Shown: one piece after another, positions 60,721 to 64,000 of the stretch
Numbering within the stretch: position 1 is the first letter of the stretch
How the letters are laid out: every line of letters starts with the position of its first letter
From: an uncultured Lachnospiraceae bacterium
GTDB taxonomy: Bacteria; Bacillota_A; Clostridia; Lachnospirales; Lachnospiraceae
Direction: 5' to 3'
Length of the DNA: 64,000 nt
NCBI GenBank assembly: GCA_910577835.1
Contig: CAJTOU010000002.1
Span: 83,185-147,184 of the forward strand
Position numbers and translations under genes: made by a program
Notes under the pieces: generated by a model
The model's database searches: none
What the model saw: the letters and a program-made list of their open reading frames with translations, nothing else
Told to the model about the DNA's origin: nothing

Positions 60721-60978
60721 ATGGTAAAGAAAGACATGAAAGTTGAGATTAAGGATGGATTAAATGTAGGAACGGTGGCATTGTTTATACAGAAGGCGAG
60801 TCAGTTTGACAGCGCGATTTATCTGAAGTACGGTGATAAAAAGGTAAATGCGAAAAGCATTATGGGTATGATGTCTTTAAATATTGCGTCCGGTGAGCAA
60901 ATCTCAGTTTCAGCAGATGGGAAGGATGAAAGTGTAGCTCTTTCAAGCATCGAAAAATATCTTTGCTGCACACATTAA
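60721..60978 (+). CDS. HPr-like phosphocarrier protein with Asn15 and Ser46 (Crh-like)
   Basis: An 85-residue HPr-fold protein. The PTS histidine is absent: the usual GLHARP segment reads GLNVGT, putting Asn at position 15. Ser46 and its KSIMGMMSL context are kept, so HPr kinase could phosphorylate it, as with Bacillus Crh, which has Gln15 and lies in the same place after whiA. It should act as a co-repressor with CcpA-type regulators and not in sugar uptake (inference). It would need another HPr for the PTS. The next region carries a terminator-like stem before dnaE. Confidence 0.9.
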   Translation: MVKKDMKVEIKDGLNVGTVALFIQKASQFDSAIYLKYGDKKVNAKSIMGMMSLNIASGEQISVSADGKDESVALSSIEKYLCCTH

Positions 60979-61029
60979 CATTAGGACATACATTAGGAAT
61001 TACAATTAAGTTTAGGAACGAAATAAATG

Positions 61030-61080
61030 GAGCTGTCACACGAAGTTTAAGGTTTTTCTTGGTGCGGCGGCTCTGTTTTT
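61030..61080 (+). terminator. Terminator between the HPr-like gene and dnaE
   Basis: GAGCTGTCACAC (61030-61041) pairs with GTGCGGCGGCTC (61062-61073) with two wobbles and one mismatch, followed by TGTTTTT. Confidence 0.65.
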
Positions 61081-61102
61081 AACAGTAAGAAGGGAGGTTT
61101 TT

Positions 61103-64000
61103 ATGGCATTTACACATTTACATGTACATACAGAGTACAGTCTTTTGGATGGTTCAAGTAAGATTAAGGAAATTGCAGTAAGAGCGAAGGAGCTTGGTAT
61201 GGACAGCCTTGCGATTACAGACCATGGCGTGATGTATGGTGTGATTGATTTCTATCGGGCGGCGAAGGAAGCAGGCGTTAAACCGATTATCGGATGTGAA
61301 ATCTATGTATCACCGGGGTCAAGATTTGAGCGTGAAGTGGGAAACAATGAAGACAGATATTATCATCTTGTACTTCTTGCGGAAAATGACAAAGGGCATC
61401 ATAATCTGATGAAGATTGTATCAAAGGGATTTACAGAAGGATATTATTATAAGCCGCGGGTCGACTATGAGGTATTGGAGCAGTATTCGGAGGGAATTAT
61501 CGCATTAAGTGCCTGTCTGGCAGGAGAGGTGCAAAAATTTCTGGCAAGGGGGATGTATGAAGAAGCCTGTAAATCAGCTCTCCGATACGAGAGGATATTT
61601 GGAAAGGGAAATTTCTTTCTGGAGCTTCAGGACCATGGAATTGATATGCAGAAAAGAGTAAATATGGATTTGGTACGTATGAGCCGTGAACTGTCTATCG
61701 GTCTTGTGGCGACAAATGATGTACATTATATTTATGATACAGATTATGAGGCTCATGATATTCTGTTATGTATTCAGACAGGTAAAAAGGTGGCTGATGA
61801 GGACAGAATGCGTTATGAGGGAGGACAATATTATTTAAAATCTGAAGAAGAGATGAGGACTTTGTTTCCATATGCACAGGAGGCGCTTGACAATACTGCA
61901 AAGATAGCCGCCCGCTGTAATGTGGAAATTGAGTTTGGTGTAAGAAAGCTTCCCAAATATCAGGTGCCAAAGGAATTTTGGGACAATGAAAACGACGAGG
62001 GGGAGGCTTCATGGAAATATCTTCATTTTTTATGTTATAAGGGTCTGAAAGAGCGGTATGGCATGGAAACGCCGCAGCTTTGCGAACGATTGGACTATGA
62101 GTTGTCAGTCATTAAAAATATGGGCTTTATTGATTACTTTTTGATTGTCTGGGATTTTATTGACTTTGCGAAAAGAAATGGGATTATGGTAGGACCGGGA
62201 AGAGGTTCCGCAGCGGGGAGTATTGTTGCGTATACACTGGCAATTACGGATATTGACCCATTGCGGTATAATCTGCTTTTTGAGCGTTTTTTAAATCCGG
62301 AAAGAGTAAGTATGCCGGATATTGATATTGATTTCTGTTTTGAACGGCGGGGTGAGGTAATTGATTATGTGGTGTCAAAATATGGAAAGGATAATGTGGC
62401 GCAGATAGTTACCTTTGGTACGCTTGCGGCAAAGGGTGTAATTCGGGATGTCGGAAGAGTGCTGGACATGCCGTATGCACAGGTGGATGCCATAGCAAAG
62501 ATGGTGCCGAAGGAGCTGAATATTACGATTGACAAGGCTTTGCAGATGAATCCTCTGTTTCGAAAGGAATATGAGGAGGACAGTCAGATTCATTATCTGA
62601 TTGATATGGCGAAAAAGCTGGAAGGATTGCCAAGGCATGCTTCCATGCATGCAGCAGGGGTATTAATCAGCCAGAAAGCGGTAGATGAGTATGTACCGCT
62701 GTCCCGTTCTTCCGACGGAACGATTACAACACAGTATGTCATGACAACATTGGAGGAGCTAGGACTTTTAAAAATGGATTTTCTCGGACTTCGAACTCTG
62801 ACGGTGATTCGGGATGCGGTAAATCTGGTGGAAAAGAATCAGGGGACCGTGATTGATTTGAATAAAATTGATTATAATGATAAAAAGGTGCTGGATTATA
62901 TTGGAACCGGAAAAACAGAGGGTGTGTTCCAGATAGAAAGTGCCGGAATGAAAAGCTTTATGAAGGAATTACGGCCGGAAAGCCTTGAGGATATTGTGGC
63001 AGGAATCGCATTATACCGTCCCGGACCGATGGATTTTATTCCAAAATATTTAATGGGTAAAAATAATCCAAAATCTATTACCTATGACTGCCCGCAGCTT
63101 GAGCCAATTTTGAAGACCACACATGGATGTATTGTCTATCAGGAACAGGTTATGCAGATTGTAAGGGATTTGGCGGGATATACACTTGGAAGAAGCGATT
63201 TGCTTCGGAGAGCAATGTCCAAGAAAAAGCAGGCAGTTATGGAAAAAGAGCGTCAGAGCTTTGTTTATGGAAACGAGGAGGATGGTGTAGACGGTTGTAT
63301 TAAAAGGGGAATCGACGAGGCAACCGGAAATAAAATTTATGATGAAATGATAGATTTTGCAAAATATGCCTTTAATAAATCCCACGCCGCTGCCTATGGG
63401 GTTATTTCATATCAGACAGCATATTTGAAATATTATCATCCGGTTGAATTTATGGCGTCACTTCTTACCAGTGTGATTGATAATTCCTCAAAGGTGACAG
63501 AATATGTAATGACCTGCCGAAATATGGGCATACAGGTTTTGCCGCCTGATATTAATCAGAGTGAGCGGAATTTTATTGCACAGGGGGATTCGATTCGGTA
63601 TGGTCTTTCAGCGCTGAAAAGTGTTGGAAAAAGTGTAGTGGACCAGTTTGTGGAGGAGAGAACTGAGAGAGGAGATTTTAAAAATCTTCAGGAATTTCTG
63701 GAAAGAATGCATGATAAGGACATCAGTAAACGGATTATAGAAAGTTTGATAAAATCAGGAGCGCTTGACTGCTTTGAGGGAAACCGGCGGCAGAAAATGA
63801 TGATATTTGGCTCAATTATGGATGATATCAACCAGACAAATAAAAAAATGATGGCAGGACAGATGTCATTGTTTGATATTGTTTCGGATGATTTGAAGGC
63901 GGATTTTGAAATAAAATTTCCAAGAGTGGCGGAATTTTCCAAGGAAGAGCTGCTTGCATTTGAGAAGGAATTTATCGGGCTTTATGTCAGTGGACATCCT
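61103..64000 (+). CDS. dnaE: DNA polymerase III alpha subunit, DnaE (3'-truncated by window)
   Basis: At least 966 residues of the replicative polymerase. The N-terminal PHP domain reads FTHLHVHTEYSLLDG and LAITDHGVMYG. The palm has GPGRGSAAGS and the catalytic aspartates in MPDIDIDFCFERR; then IALYRPGPMDFIP and KYAFNKSHAAAYG. The finger/HhH and start of the OB fold follow (MSLFDIVS) and the frame is still open at the window end. It is DnaE, not the Gram-positive PolC: no N-terminal exonuclease insertion is seen. ATG at 61103 has AGGGAGG at 6 bases. Confidence 0.97.
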   Translation, partial: MAFTHLHVHTEYSLLDGSSKIKEIAVRAKELGMDSLAITDHGVMYGVIDFYRAAKEAGVKPIIGCEIYVSPGSRFEREVGNNEDRYYHLVLLAENDKGHHNLMKIVSKGFTEGYYYKPRVDYEVLEQYSEGIIALSACLAGEVQKFLARGMYEEACKSALRYERIFGKGNFFLELQDHGIDMQKRVNMDLVRMSRELSIGLVATNDVHYIYDTDYEAHDILLCIQTGKKVADEDRMRYEGGQYYLKSEEEMRTLFPYAQEALDNTAKIAARCNVEIEFGVRKLPKYQVPKEFWDNENDEGEASWKYLHFLCYKGLKERYGMETPQLCERLDYELSVIKNMGFIDYFLIVWDFIDFAKRNGIMVGPGRGSAAGSIVAYTLAITDIDPLRYNLLFERFLNPERVSMPDIDIDFCFERRGEVIDYVVSKYGKDNVAQIVTFGTLAAKGVIRDVGRVLDMPYAQVDAIAKMVPKELNITIDKALQMNPLFRKEYEEDSQIHYLIDMAKKLEGLPRHASMHAAGVLISQKAVDEYVPLSRSSDGTITTQYVMTTLEELGLLKMDFLGLRTLTVIRDAVNLVEKNQGTVIDLNKIDYNDKKVLDYIGTGKTEGVFQIESAGMKSFMKELRPESLEDIVAGIALYRPGPMDFIPKYLMGKNNPKSITYDCPQLEPILKTTHGCIVYQEQVMQIVRDLAGYTLGRSDLLRRAMSKKKQAVMEKERQSFVYGNEEDGVDGCIKRGIDEATGNKIYDEMIDFAKYAFNKSHAAAYGVISYQTAYLKYYHPVEFMASLLTSVIDNSSKVTEYVMTCRNMGIQVLPPDINQSERNFIAQGDSIRYGLSALKSVGKSVVDQFVEERTERGDFKNLQEFLERMHDKDISKRIIESLIKSGALDCFEGNRRQKMMIFGSIMDDINQTNKKMMAGQMSLFDIVSDDLKADFEIKFPRVAEFSKEELLAFEKEFIGLYVSGHP

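Noticed and set aside
1..64000. CRISPR array, tRNA, rRNA, riboswitch or T-box
   Set aside because: No regularly spaced repeats, no cloverleaf, and no known riboswitch or T-box core was seen by reading; a covariance-model scan would be decisive.

Overview
The window looks like a low-GC Firmicute chromosome, most likely a gut Lachnospiraceae (Clostridia). Pointers are the conserved block uvrC-hprK-glk-murB-rapZ-whiA-HPr/Crh-like-dnaE, a bile salt hydrolase close to the clostridial type, many A+T-rich intergenic regions with strong GGAGG ribosome sites, and typical gut-commensal functions (GH51 arabinofuranosidase, IS110). No rRNA or tRNA gene was seen. The species cannot be fixed from this sequence alone.

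Layout. 1-7135 is a very A+T-rich peptide-export island: a C39-peptidase ABC exporter (cut by the window start), a double-glycine precursor peptide, a tiny two-TM candidate immunity protein, a polytopic membrane protein, a GyrI-like soluble protein, an HlyD-type adaptor and a doubly membrane-anchored Big_2 protein. 7306-10836 (minus strand) has a secreted-type endonuclease/phosphatase-family protein and a LytTR-DUF3021-ABC-2 transporter operon. 11136-19608 is a five-gene operon SWIM / HEAT-like / MoxR AAA+ / DUF5682 / VWA that matches the E. coli yehQ-L-M-P gene set. 19645-28902 holds accessory genes: an unknown protein, an APH(3')-type kinase, a membrane metallophosphoesterase, an unusually long sigma factor, bile salt hydrolase, a double hemerythrin, a double SUKH protein and a two-HTH regulator. 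29023-31697 is a zinc/cadmium resistance operon (ArsR-SmtB sensor, HMA chaperone, P1B ATPase). Next come uridine phosphorylase, CTP synthase, a C39-like peptidase, FtsH and exonuclease III, then a pentose block (GH51, XylB-like kinase, arabinose/fucose-type isomerase).

44450-48419 joins an MBOAT O-acyltransferase and an SGNH esterase-fold protein to a SigV/RsiV-like sigma/anti-sigma pair, which suggests lysozyme- or envelope-stress-responsive O-acetylation of cell-wall polymer. 48535-53017 was an MCP plus sugar-binding lipoprotein operon; the lipoprotein gene is split by an IS110 element whose 5' noncoding part folds into stem-loops typical of a bridge RNA. SOD, UvrC and the HprK/Crh-like catabolite-control and cell-wall block close the window; dnaE runs off the right edge.

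The most novel element is the first island. The exporter ends in a tail that copies the leader of the peptide it should export, at both protein and DNA level. The precursor sits with a small membrane protein and accessory membrane and surface proteins in an arrangement I do not recognise as a described system. Next in interest are the RsiV-linked acyltransferase pair, the bridge-RNA element caught inside a split gene, and the Asn15/Ser46 HPr-like protein encoded close to HPr kinase.
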